Assembly (NCBI GenBank): GCA_004557545.1
Contig: SFGV01000053.1
Location: 1 to 12,942, forward strand
From: Succinatimonas hippei
GTDB taxonomy: Bacteria; Pseudomonadota; Gammaproteobacteria; Enterobacterales; Succinivibrionaceae
Length of the DNA stretch: 12,942 bases
Reading direction: 5' to 3'
The position numbers were made by a program, and so were the translations under genes. The stretch's first letter is position 1, and every line of letters starts with the position of its first letter. Below the pieces are notes generated by a model that had not been told where the DNA came from, did no database searches, and was given only the letters and a program-made list of their open reading frames with translations. Positions 1 through 7,494 of the stretch are shown one piece after another.

Positions 1-2
1 TT

Positions 3-906
3 GTAAAAGAAAACTACGATGGTTACCACTTTTACAGGCAGGAAATCTTCTGTCCATGGGATGTGTGCAGTTTCATAAGCTACGCAAGCCCTCTCAAAGA
101 AGCCGGAAGAGCTTCAATTATCAAAGCCAAAAATTATTGGATTGACACGGAGAATACAGGGACCAAGGCCATAAAAGGCTATGTGGGCTTTTTAAGTAAG
201 AGCGACAACCAGAACCTGCAGGACTTGTCAGATGGCAAAGAGATCACCATCAGTGTCAATGACGAGCTTAATTATGACATGTTGTCAAATCACAATGTCA
301 GCGACATGTGGTCGGTTCTGTTACATACCGGGTATCTGACCGCGGTTGAGAACCCTGACGGCAATGACTACAGAGTTAAAAATTCCGAACCTTGAGATCA
401 AAAAATGCTTTGATGAGAGTATCCAGGCAAGCTTCATGGAAGCCCTGACTACGGACAACAAAAATCTTGAGATGCTCAAGGCTCTTTCAGATGGTGATAA
501 CGAGAAAGCGCGGGCTCTCATAAGCGAAAGGCTGCGTTCCTTCATTTCAATCAGAGTGTACGCGAGCAAAAGCTCGCCTGAGAACTTCTATGAAGGCTTT
601 ATGACCGGAATTCTCTCAAGCTTTGGCAGCAGACTCAGCGAGCTTAAAGTTGAGCATGAGGCCGGGCTTGGCTTTGCCGATATCAGATTTAAAGATGAGT
701 CAAACAATAGCGCTATGGTAATTGAGCTTAAGATAGCAAAGGACGCAGAGCAGGCAGAGATTCAGGCCAATAAAGCCATAGAGCAGATTGAGAGTAAGGA
801 ATACGCGTGGCAATTTATAAAGAAAGAAAAGATCCCATGTGTGTCCGCTGTCGGGATAGTCTTTTATGACAAGAACTGCATGGTAGCGAGTAAGAGACTT
901 AATTAA
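3..906 (+). pseudogene. AAA-ATPase-like / PD-(D/E)XK nuclease family protein, 5'-partial and frameshifted
   Basis: The gene is open at the left edge: in the frame of base 3 the codons before the GTG at 63 are already protein-like (YDGYHFYRQEIFCPWD), typical of the AAA-ATPase-like family just after its ATPase core. This frame stops at 393-395 after DYRVKNSEP. The adjacent frame continues the family sequence without loss (KIPNLEIKKCF...) to the stop at 904-906. The two frames join at the A5 run 378-382: four As would give an uninterrupted ...DYRVKIPNLEI.... The C-terminal part has the PD-(D/E)XK nuclease signature, with Asp in GFADIRF and E-x-K in VIELKI, and ends CMVASKRLN as family members do. 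About 300 residues of a protein usually around 550 are visible. The role of these proteins is poorly known; several resemble defence or nuclease-like proteins. The break could be a true pseudogene, a sequencing error or recoding. Confidence 0.85.
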
Positions 907-932
907 AGTCAGAAATGGCAAACTCAGTTCCA

Positions 933-1198
933 CCCTTTCATGGCGTTCGCGGTACACGCGCTAAACATAGGCTGAAAGTCCTAAAACGATAGCGCGAGCT
1001 TACATGAATGATTTCAGGAAAAAGGGGAAGGAATACCCCTTAACCTTCCTTTCGTGAGCAAAACTCTCTTGCGCGGAGTTTACGACGGAATAAAGTCTAA
1101 CGCATAGAAAAACGCGTAGAGATTGAAGCGGATTTTCTGAGGGCATAGAAGAGCGTAAACGAGAAAGGTGACACGTTTAACGCCAGCCCTTCATGGCA
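933..1198 (+). ncRNA. Candidate structured RNA or intron relic (unidentified)
   Basis: No protein-like frame covers this part of the 907-1538 gap, but successive hairpins are packed end to end. (1) CGCGCT 957-962 pairs with AGCGCG 991-996 and encloses TAGG 968-971 / CCTA 980-983 with loop CTGAAAGT. (2) AAGGGG 1022-1027 pairs with CCCCTT 1036-1041; its loop AAGGAA 1028-1033 can pair with TTCCTT 1046-1051, a possible pseudoknot. (3) TCGT 1052-1055 / ACGA 1082-1085 is stacked on AAACTC 1061-1066 / GAGTTT 1076-1081. (4) ACGC 1100-1103 / GCGT 1114-1117. (5) AGGGC 1140-1144 / GCCCT 1186-1190 encloses GCGTAAACG 1153-1161 / CGTTTAACGC 1174-1183 (one bulge). The AGGcugaaaguCCU element resembles the GGUGAAAGUCC part of group II intron domain I, but no domain V or reverse transcriptase was found. 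It is not tmRNA, RNase P RNA or 6S as far as I can recognise. Strand and ends are uncertain. In 1199-1341 I see only a weak promoter-like pair (TTGACC 1252-1257, 18 bp, TATATC 1276-1281). Confidence 0.35.
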
Positions 1199-1341
1199 CG
1201 GCTATCGCAGTCCGCCTGGGATGTTCCATCGTTGTCTTTGTCCACTTTATTTTGACCGTCACAAGCTGTCAGCGGTATATCGAATTAGTGCCCTGTTGTG
1301 GTGGTTATTCAGTTTTGTTTTAATTTTTAAATTTGCTCAAA

Positions 1342-1356
1342 GCACCTTTTAGGTGC
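1342..1356. promoter_or_regulatory. Perfect palindromic hairpin GCACCT-TTT-AGGTGC
   Basis: A 6-bp perfect inverted repeat with a 3-nt loop lies in AT-rich DNA about 180 bp upstream of the ABC operon. There is no proper T-run after it on either strand (GTAAAAATATCTTTT on the plus side), so a terminator call is weak. It could be a protein-binding palindrome or the end of an upstream transcript. Confidence 0.3.
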
Positions 1357-1432
1357 GTAAAAATATCTTTTAAGAACCATCACTCTGATCCTGTCTGAAA
1401 AAATCCTCATAAAATCGGCTCTATTCGTTTAA

Positions 1433-1484
1433 ATGCACTGTAAATGATCGTTGTTCTCTGACTGGTGCGTGATTTACTGCACAT
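1433..1484. promoter_or_regulatory. Inverted-repeat operator candidate upstream of the ABC/deaminase operon
   Basis: ATGCACTGTAAAT (1433-1445) is repeated in inverted orientation as ATTTACTGCACAT (1472-1484), matching at 10 of 13 positions with 26 bp between the arms. The downstream arm overlaps the predicted -35 hexamer, as expected for a repressor, or an activator contacting polymerase. No regulator gene lies nearby in the window, so the binding protein is unknown. Confidence 0.4.
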
Positions 1485-1501
1485 TTTTAATCCGGTATTC
1501 T
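1473..1501 (+). promoter_or_regulatory. Sigma-70-like promoter of the ABC/deaminase operon
   Basis: TTTACT (1473-1478) and TATTCT (1496-1501) are separated by exactly 17 bp, each matching four of six consensus bases. Transcription would start near 1508, leaving a leader of about 30 nt before the first start codon at 1539, whose ribosome binding site is AGAGGGA. The modest match suggests dependence on an activator or on growth conditions. Confidence 0.45.
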
Positions 1502-1538
1502 TTAAGAAAACCAAATAAAACTATTTAAAGAGGGAACC

Positions 1539-2636
1539 ATGGGGATAGGTCAGGAACTTTCGGTTGTGAACGTGTCGAAGTACTACGGGAGCTTCCTTGC
1601 GCTTGACAATGTGAGTCTGCGCTGCGAGAGCGGACAATTCGTCTCAATCCTGGGGTCTTCAGGTTCGGGCAAAACCACACTGTTAAAGGTTATAGCGGGC
1701 TTTGAGCGCTGCTCTGACGGCAAGATCTTTATAAACGGCAAGGATGTGGCGTCAGTGCCCTGCAACAAGCGCAACATCGGCATGCTCTTTCAGAACTACG
1801 CGCTCTTCCCGCACCTGACGGTAGCCCAGAACATCGCCTATCCTTTAAAGATCCGCAACTTAAGCAAGCGTGAGATAGGCGAGAGAGTCGAGCGTATGGT
1901 ATCTCTCATAAAGCTCGATGGTCTTGCCGATCGTCTGCCATCCCAGCTCTCAGGCGGTCAGCAGCAGCGTGTGGCCTTGGGCCGCGCCATAGTCTACAAC
2001 CCGCCTTTACTTCTGCTTGATGAGCCTCTGGGCGCGCTTGACAAGAATTTAAGGCACGAGATGCAGTTTGAGATAAGGCGCCTTACCACCAAGCTTGGGA
2101 TCACCACGCTTAGCGTAACCCACGATCAGGAAGAGGCCTTCTCGATGTCAGACCGGATCTGCATTGTCTCAGGCGGCAAAATCCAGCAGTTCGGCACTCC
2201 CGAGGAGATCTACGAGCACCCGCAAAACCGCTTTACCGCCCAGTTTATGGGGACAACCAACATCATCCCGCTAAACGGCGCCGTCTACGCGTACAAAAAC
2301 GGCGTCTGCTACATCACCGGACGCTCGCCCATCGGAAACGCTCCCTTCACCCTTGAGTGTGCTCAGAGCGAGGCGAGAAAGGACGAGCGGGATCTCGTGT
2401 TCGCGTTAAGGCCTGAAAGCGTCCATCTGGTACTTGACGATGAGTCTCATGAGAACTGCTTTGAGGCAAAGATCACCGAGAGCGTTTATTTAGGCCAGTT
2501 CGTGCGCGCCAGGGCGCTTGCCGGCTCTCTTGAGCTTAACGTGACGCTTGATGTTAATGATTACCGCGCGCTTGATCTTACAAAGAACGTGAGGTTCCGC
2601 TTCGCGCCCCGTGAGACCGCGGTTTTGTACAACTAA
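1539..2636 (+). CDS. ABC importer ATP-binding protein, PotA type
   Basis: This is the ATPase subunit that drives import through the two permeases encoded downstream. It is 365 residues, the usual length for PotA-like subunits. Visible motifs are Walker A GSSGSGKTT (39-47), Q-loop Gln85 in LFQNYALFPH, signature LSGGQQQR (137-144), Walker B LLLLDEP (157-163), D-loop GALD and switch His195 in VTHDQEEA. After about residue 240 comes a C-terminal TOBE-like regulatory domain with the characteristic FALRPESV. The start ATG is supported by the AGAGGGA just upstream. It is the first gene of the operon and is separated by 59 bp from the binding-protein gene. The ATPase alone does not define the substrate: its relatives serve polyamine, iron, thiamine and other importers. 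The context of a PotD-like binding protein and PotB/PotC-like permeases places it in the polyamine/cationic-compound group. Confidence 0.93.
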   Translation: MGIGQELSVVNVSKYYGSFLALDNVSLRCESGQFVSILGSSGSGKTTLLKVIAGFERCSDGKIFINGKDVASVPCNKRNIGMLFQNYALFPHLTVAQNIAYPLKIRNLSKREIGERVERMVSLIKLDGLADRLPSQLSGGQQQRVALGRAIVYNPPLLLLDEPLGALDKNLRHEMQFEIRRLTTKLGITTLSVTHDQEEAFSMSDRICIVSGGKIQQFGTPEEIYEHPQNRFTAQFMGTTNIIPLNGAVYAYKNGVCYITGRSPIGNAPFTLECAQSEARKDERDLVFALRPESVHLVLDDESHENCFEAKITESVYLGQFVRARALAGSLELNVTLDVNDYRALDLTKNVRFRFAPRETAVLYN

Positions 2637-2695
2637 ACGTAGCTGCGCTATCACAGGAAAAGAATTACCACCTTAGTCTTAAGAAGGAAAATCAC

Positions 2696-3721
2696 ATGAA
2701 GAAAACTCTTGCCGCTTTTGTTCTTGCCGCTACCGCCTTGTCAGGCTCGTCAGCCATCGCCGCGTCAAATGAACTCGTGTTCGTTGACTGGGGCGGGACC
2801 AATACTGATGCCCGTATCGAGAAAAACATCAAGCCATTTGAAAAGGAAACCGGAATAAAGGTTACGGTCGTCACTCCTTCTGATTACGCCAAGCTCATCG
2901 CGATGGTCGAGAACGAAACCACCGAATGGGGCGTCATGAACTGTGACGCCTACTGGGGCGTGTACGCTGGCGATAAGGGATATCTTGAGCCTATTGACTA
3001 CAACGTGGTAACTGAGAAGCTCGACAAGGCCGTGGAGCTCAAATACGTGGTGGGCGCCGAGGTTTATGACTCGGTTATATCCTGGAACAAGGACAAATAC
3101 ACCAAGGATACCGCCCCCAGAACCTGGGCTGATTTCTTTGACACCAGGAAATTCCCGGGCAAGCGCGCCATGTGGCAGTACCCCGTGACCGTGCTTGAGG
3201 CCGCGCTGCTGGCCGACGGCGTGCCTATGGACAAGCTCTACCCTCTGGATCTTGACCGCGCCTTCAAGAAGCTTGACACCATCAAGGACTCTATAGTCTG
3301 GTGGACCAAGGGCGCGCAGCCCTCCCAGATGCTCTCAACCGGCGAGGCTGACATCGCGCTTGCCTGGTCTGGCCGTATTCTCACTGCTCAGGATCAGGGC
3401 TCGCCTGTGGATCTGACCTATAACGAGGGCATGCGGATCGCCGCGGGCTGGGTTGTGCCTAAGGGAGCTCCTAACCGCGAGAACGCCATGAAGTTCATCA
3501 ACTATGTAAGCTCCGCCAAATCCCAGGCAGGCTTCAGCTCGATGATCCCTTACGGCTCAACCAACCCTGAGGCGGTAAAGCTTCTTGACAGCAAGCAGAT
3601 TGACCGCATCGGCCAGAACGAGGAGCAGATCAAGCACGAGTTTTACATCGACAACGATTATTGGGCAAAGCACCTCAACGAGGTAGTTGAGCGCTTCAAC
3701 GCCTGGCTGCTCGCGAAGTAA
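2696..3721 (+). CDS. Periplasmic substrate-binding protein, PotD-like (solute-binding family 1)
   Basis: A periplasmic receptor that delivers substrate to the permease pair. Residues 1-22 form a Sec signal peptide (MKK, hydrophobic core, AIA before the cut), with no lipobox cysteine. The mature part of about 319 residues follows the PotD pattern: DWGG at 31-34 at the start of lobe 1, a TWADFFD segment, WWTKGAQPSQMLSTGEADIALAW-type sequence in the hinge/lobe 2 part, and a C-terminal FNAWLLAK. The 341-residue length matches PotD (about 350). Start ATG follows AAGAAGGA. The family binds putrescine, spermidine and other small cationic or zwitterionic molecules using aromatic and acidic residues. 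The exact ligand cannot be read from sequence. The deaminase and creatininase encoded downstream suggest a guanidino or cyclic-amide ligand such as creatine or creatinine. Confidence 0.9.
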   Translation: MKKTLAAFVLAATALSGSSAIAASNELVFVDWGGTNTDARIEKNIKPFEKETGIKVTVVTPSDYAKLIAMVENETTEWGVMNCDAYWGVYAGDKGYLEPIDYNVVTEKLDKAVELKYVVGAEVYDSVISWNKDKYTKDTAPRTWADFFDTRKFPGKRAMWQYPVTVLEAALLADGVPMDKLYPLDLDRAFKKLDTIKDSIVWWTKGAQPSQMLSTGEADIALAWSGRILTAQDQGSPVDLTYNEGMRIAAGWVVPKGAPNRENAMKFINYVSSAKSQAGFSSMIPYGSTNPEAVKLLDSKQIDRIGQNEEQIKHEFYIDNDYWAKHLNEVVERFNAWLLAK

Positions 3722-3761
3722 AGCTTACAACAACACAAAACATAATAAAAAACAAAAGCTA

Positions 3762-3782
3762 ACGCGCGGCGGCTCCGCGCGT
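3762..3782 (+). promoter_or_regulatory. GC-rich stem-loop between binding-protein and permease genes
   Basis: ACGCGCGG (3762-3769) and CCGCGCGT (3775-3782) form a perfect 8-bp stem with loop CGGCT, in the 81-bp gap after the binding-protein stop. No T-run follows, so it is not a standard terminator. Stem-loops at this position in importer operons (as between malE and malF) shield the upstream mRNA from 3' decay and raise binding-protein output relative to permeases. That role is inferred here. Confidence 0.6.
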
Positions 3783-3802
3783 GCTGAAATTCAGGAGGCA
3801 TT

Positions 3803-4660
3803 ATGCTCTTAACTAAGGACACGAACCCTGTCAGGGCAGCTTTTAAATGGCTCCTGCTCGCCGTCCCGCTTTTGTACGTGGTACTGGCGATGGGGATCCC
3901 GCTTATCGGGATCATCATCAAGAGCTTCTCAACCCCCAGGGGACTTACGCTTAAGTTCTACCATAAGGCGATAACCGAGCCTCTGTATCTTGGGGTGCTG
4001 TTCTCAACCGTTGAGACCTCAATTATCGTAACCATTTTGTGTCTGGCGCTTGCCTATCCCATGGCCTACCTGAGCGTCAGCGCCAAAAGCCAGAGGGTAA
4101 GAGCCCTCATCACCGGAGGAGTGCTCATCCCTTACTGGATCAGCATGCTGGTCAGAATTTTCGCATGGCAGGTGATTTTGCAGAACAACGGTCTTGTAAA
4201 TCAGGCCATGCTGTTTTTAGGTCTTGTGAGATCTCCCGTTAAGCTCCTGTACACCAACCTCGCGGTGGTGATCTCGCTTGTGCACATCCTGCTTCCGGTG
4301 ATGTTTTTAAGCCTTCAGACCAATATGCGGCTTATCGACCGCAACCTGATGCTCGCCTCATCGGTGATGGGCGCTACCAGAAGCTACGGCTTCATCCATG
4401 TCTTCCTGCCGCTGTCAAAGGGCGGAATGGTCTCAGGCTCCATCATGGTTTTCGTGCTGGCGCTGGGCTTTTATATCGCCCCGGCGCTCCTGGGCGGTCC
4501 TGACAACATGATGCTTTCAAATTTAATTGAGATCAGCATGAACAACTTCAACTGGGGACTTGCCGCGGCGCTTTCTGTGGAGCTGTTGCTCCTCGTTTAT
4601 CTCATTATCGGCGTGGCCTTCCACTTTACCGGCAACATCTTTGTAAAGGAGGCAAGATAA
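3803..4660 (+). CDS. ABC importer permease, PotB type
   Basis: An inner-membrane channel subunit of the importer. It is 285 residues with about six hydrophobic membrane segments; the first is near residues 16-40, others fall near 65-90, 103-125, 152-172, 210-232 and 254-275. The cytoplasmic EAA-type loop that docks on the ATPase is visible around 184-205 (ASSVMGATRSYGFIHVFLP). The start ATG at 3803 is fixed by CAGGAGG five bases upstream. The gene ends TAA, and the next permease starts one base later, with its ribosome binding site (AAAGGAGG) inside this gene's 3' end, so the two are translationally coupled and form a heterodimer. Confidence 0.92.
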   Translation: MLLTKDTNPVRAAFKWLLLAVPLLYVVLAMGIPLIGIIIKSFSTPRGLTLKFYHKAITEPLYLGVLFSTVETSIIVTILCLALAYPMAYLSVSAKSQRVRALITGGVLIPYWISMLVRIFAWQVILQNNGLVNQAMLFLGLVRSPVKLLYTNLAVVISLVHILLPVMFLSLQTNMRLIDRNLMLASSVMGATRSYGFIHVFLPLSKGGMVSGSIMVFVLALGFYIAPALLGGPDNMMLSNLIEISMNNFNWGLAAALSVELLLLVYLIIGVAFHFTGNIFVKEAR

Positions 4661-4661
4661 G

Positions 4662-5423
4662 ATGCTCTACTTCTTTGTCTTCCTGATGCTTTTCATCATC
4701 ATAGCCCCGGCGCTGGTGATAGTCCCGCAGTCTTTTACCGCGCTCAACTACTTTATTTACCCCATTAAGGCGTTCTCGCTCAAATGGTATGGCAAGTTTA
4801 TGCAAAACGGCGAGTGGCTGACCTCGCTTGAGCGCTCGCTTTTAATCGCGCTAATGGCCGCGATCGTGGCTACCGCCCTGGGCACGCTCGCCGCCCTCGC
4901 GGTAAACCGGCTTAATTTCAAGGGCAAGCGAGTGTTCATGAACCTGATGCTCATGCCCATGATTGTCCCGGTGGTCATAACCGGTGTCGCGCTTTACGCG
5001 AGCTTCGCGAAGATTGGCCTTAACAACACCCTTCCGGGGCTTGTGATGGCCCACAGCCTGCTCGCTATTCCCATGGTCTTTCTTACCATGTCATCGGCGC
5101 TGGCGCGCTTTGACCGCACGCTTGAGCTCGCCGCGCTTTCAATGGGCTCATCACCCGTAAGGGCTTTTTTCAGCGTGACGTTGCCGGTGCTTCGCCCGGC
5201 CGTGGTGACCTCGGCGCTTTTATCCTTTGTCACCTCGCTTGATGAGGTGGTGGTGACCATCTTCGTGTCAGGCGCCAATACCAAGACACTGCCGATGGTG
5301 ATGTGGGAGAACTTAAGAACCGCAATCGATCCTACCGTCGCGGTAGCCGCGACCTTCCTCATCATCCTGACCCTTGGCATGTATGTCATAAGCCAGATGG
5401 TGCAGTCAGGCCATAACAGATAA
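4662..5423 (+). CDS. ABC importer permease, PotC type
   Basis: The second channel subunit, 253 residues with about six membrane segments (near 3-23, 58-82, 94-116, 126-145, 178-200 and 228-246). The EAA loop is at about 155-177 (LELAALSMGSSPVRAFFSVT) and the PotC-like SLDEVVVTIF follows at 192-201. It begins one base after the PotB-type stop, so translation is coupled. A 17-bp gap containing AAGAGGGA leads to the deaminase gene, showing that transport and catabolism are expressed together. Confidence 0.92.
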   Translation: MLYFFVFLMLFIIIAPALVIVPQSFTALNYFIYPIKAFSLKWYGKFMQNGEWLTSLERSLLIALMAAIVATALGTLAALAVNRLNFKGKRVFMNLMLMPMIVPVVITGVALYASFAKIGLNNTLPGLVMAHSLLAIPMVFLTMSSALARFDRTLELAALSMGSSPVRAFFSVTLPVLRPAVVTSALLSFVTSLDEVVVTIFVSGANTKTLPMVMWENLRTAIDPTVAVAATFLIILTLGMYVISQMVQSGHNR

Positions 5424-5440
5424 TTAAAAAAGAGGGAAAA

Positions 5441-6694
5441 ATGTCTGTAAGTGTATATAAGAACGCATCGCTGGCGCAAAAGCCGGGTCTTTATGACATC
5501 GTGGTCAAAGACGGGAAGTTTGAGGAAATAGCCCCAAACGCCGCCGCCAAATACCCGGACGCTACCGTGGAGGATCTGGGTGGAGCTTTGGTGTGTGAGC
5601 CTTTTGTCGACGCGCATATTCACTTTGATTACTTTTATACCGCGAACCTCGGGTCAAAGGCCAACGGCAGCGGCACGCTGTTTGAGGCCATAGACAACTG
5701 GTCAGAGTTTAAGAAGACGTTAGATAAAAAAGCGGTGCGCGCGCGGGCCTTAAATGGGATCCGCCAGATGATCGAGAACGGCGTGCAGTACGCCCGCACC
5801 CATGTCGATGTCACCAATGACAAGCAGACCGCGCTTGAGGTGATGCTCGAGCTTAAGGAAGAGCTTAAGAATTACATGCAGATCCAGATAGTGGCCTTCC
5901 CTCAGGAGGGTTACTACGCCTATGAGGGCGGCGACAAATGCGTTGAGCTGGCCTTAAAGCTTGGCGCTGATGTAGTTGGCGGGATCCCGCACTTTGAGTT
6001 CACCCGCGAGGAGGGCGTGAGGTCAGTTGAGAAGGGCTTTGAGTTTGCGCAAAAGTACGACAAGCTTATAGATTTTCATTGTGACGAGTCTGATGACGAG
6101 CAGTCACGCTTCTCAGAGGTTTTAGCCTCGCTTGCCTATCACAACGGCATGCAGGGACGGGTAACCGCCTCGCATACCTGCGCGATGGGGTCATACAACG
6201 GCGCCTACGCCTTCAAGATGATGACCAAGTACAAGAAGGCCGGGCTCAATTTTGTAAGCTGCCCGACCGAGAACTGCTATCTGCAGGGACGCTTTGACGG
6301 CTTCCCGCAGCGTCGCGGGCTTACCAGGGTAGAGCAGCTCACGGAAAACGGGATTAACGTAAGCTTTGCCCAGGACTCCATATCAGATCCGTGGTATCCG
6401 CTAGGCAACGGAAGCCTCATCCATCAGCTTGATTTCGGGTTGCACCTTGCTCACATGATGAGCGTTGAGCAGATCGAGTCCTCATTGAAATTCATAACCA
6501 CCAACGGCGCCAAAACCATGAGAGTAGATGACTATGGTCTTGAGAAGGGCAAAAGCGCGAACTTCGTGGTGTTGAGCGATAACAACGTCATTGACGCGGT
6601 GCGCAATACCTCTCATGTACTCCTGAGCGTAAGGCAGGGCAGGGTGATCATGAGAAAAAAGAGAGAAGAACTCACTACAAAGCTGCCTGAGTAA
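5441..6694 (+). CDS. codA: CodA-type amidohydrolase (cytosine/creatinine deaminase family)
   Basis: A cytoplasmic metal-dependent deaminase of the amidohydrolase superfamily, 417 residues. It aligns closely with E. coli CodA as I remember it, including IQIVAFPQEG, GIPHFEFTREEGV and DDEQSRF. Metal and catalytic residues are present: His59 and His61 (HIHFD), Gln155, His213 and Glu216 (HCDE), His245 (TASH) and Asp312. The residue after the metal Asp, Asp314 in CodA, is Ser313 here, and the one before it is Gln311 instead of His (FAQDSISDPWYPLG against FGHDDVFDPWYPLG). In E. coli CodA, changes at Asp314 are known to alter substrate preference, so the natural substrate may not be cytosine. Creatinine deaminases belong to this family, and the creatininase gene next door makes creatinine a good candidate. 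The products would then be N-methylhydantoin and ammonia. Cytosine or isoguanine remain possible. Confidence 0.88.
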   Translation: MSVSVYKNASLAQKPGLYDIVVKDGKFEEIAPNAAAKYPDATVEDLGGALVCEPFVDAHIHFDYFYTANLGSKANGSGTLFEAIDNWSEFKKTLDKKAVRARALNGIRQMIENGVQYARTHVDVTNDKQTALEVMLELKEELKNYMQIQIVAFPQEGYYAYEGGDKCVELALKLGADVVGGIPHFEFTREEGVRSVEKGFEFAQKYDKLIDFHCDESDDEQSRFSEVLASLAYHNGMQGRVTASHTCAMGSYNGAYAFKMMTKYKKAGLNFVSCPTENCYLQGRFDGFPQRRGLTRVEQLTENGINVSFAQDSISDPWYPLGNGSLIHQLDFGLHLAHMMSVEQIESSLKFITTNGAKTMRVDDYGLEKGKSANFVVLSDNNVIDAVRNTSHVLLSVRQGRVIMRKKREELTTKLPE

Positions 6695-6744
6695 CGGTGA
6701 AAACAGAGTGTAAATGTTAATGGCATAAAGAGGAGATAAATAAA

Positions 6745-7491
6745 ATGCCGCGCATGCATGAGATCACAAGACCTGAGTTTGAGCGAAATGATGACAAAGT
6801 GGTGATCCTGCCCGTAGGATCCACAGAGCAGCACGGACCGCACCTGCCGCTTGGCACCGACAGCTATATCGCCGAGGGCGTGGCCCTTGAGCTTGCCAAA
6901 AAGACCGGCGCCATCGTGGCTCCGACACTTACCTATGGCTATAAATCAAAACCGCTCTCAGGCGGCGGCCCGCTTTTCAGGGGTACCATTGATTTAAACG
7001 GCGATACACTCGTGCGTCTTGCAACCGATATTCTCTGCGAGTTTGCCCGTGACGGCTTTAACAAGGTTTTCATCTGCAATGCCCATTTTGAGAATCAGGC
7101 TTTTCTTGAGGAGGCTATGGATAAGGCTACTAACCTTTATCCAAAGCTTAAGGTTGTATACAGCACCTGGTGGGATGTGCTGGATGACGCGACTGTAAAG
7201 AAGGTCTTTGAGGGTATTCCTTTCCCGGGCTGGGCGCTTGAGCACGCCGCGGTTACCGAAACCTCGCTTATCATGTATTTAAAGCCGGAACTGGTGCGGG
7301 TTGATCTTATTCCGGAGAATGTCAAAGCCAGGGCTCTGCCGTACTCCGTGTATCCGCCGCGCGCTGAGATGGTACCATCATGTGGCGCTCTCGCCGCCTC
7401 CGAGGGCTCAAGCGCCCAAAAGGGAAAACTTATGGTAGATAAGGCCATTGAGGGCTTTTTAAAGATCTTTAAAGTGGAATTTGGAGTGTAG
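6745..7491 (+). CDS. Creatininase-family amidohydrolase (creatinine amidohydrolase-like)
   Basis: A 248-residue cytoplasmic metalloenzyme of the creatininase family, about the size of Pseudomonas creatininase (near 260). Metal ligands are all present: Glu28 and His30 (TEQHG), Asp39, His114 and Glu116 (NAHFEN). Unlike many family members (MftE, deformylases), it also keeps features of true creatininase: GYKS followed by SGGG (65-75), tryptophans at 142-143 and Trp163 matching the substrate-lid tryptophans, His167 and Glu172 (ETSL). Creatininase interconverts creatinine and creatine by opening or closing the ring. The start at 6745 is chosen for the AGAGGAG nine bases upstream; ATG 6754 is an alternative. 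It lies 50 bp after the deaminase gene in the same operon. No creatinase or sarcosine oxidase gene is visible, so the usual aerobic route is not encoded here. Confidence 0.85.
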   Translation: MPRMHEITRPEFERNDDKVVILPVGSTEQHGPHLPLGTDSYIAEGVALELAKKTGAIVAPTLTYGYKSKPLSGGGPLFRGTIDLNGDTLVRLATDILCEFARDGFNKVFICNAHFENQAFLEEAMDKATNLYPKLKVVYSTWWDVLDDATVKKVFEGIPFPGWALEHAAVTETSLIMYLKPELVRVDLIPENVKARALPYSVYPPRAEMVPSCGALAASEGSSAQKGKLMVDKAIEGFLKIFKVEFGV

Positions 7492-7494
7492 CTT

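Noticed and set aside
346..906. Separate gene starting at TTG 346
   Set aside because: Its first codons overlap the upstream frame and have no ribosome binding site; the sequence after residue 12 is the direct continuation of the upstream protein, so it is the second half of a frameshifted gene.
1173..1184. 12-nt match ACGTTTAACGCC also at 9977-9988
   Set aside because: A single match of this length is expected by chance in 13 kb, and the second copy is inside the alcohol dehydrogenase coding sequence.
1170..1260. Minus-strand open frame ending ...DSRAMKGWR, possibly a transposase tail
   Set aside because: Only about 35 codons, no start, and it overlaps the hairpin array; no terminal inverted repeats or other transposase sequence were seen.
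4994..5623. Long open frame (209 codons) on the minus strand
   Set aside because: It is antisense to the second permease and the start of the deaminase gene, both clearly coding; its translation is low in recognisable motifs and it has no proper ribosome binding site.
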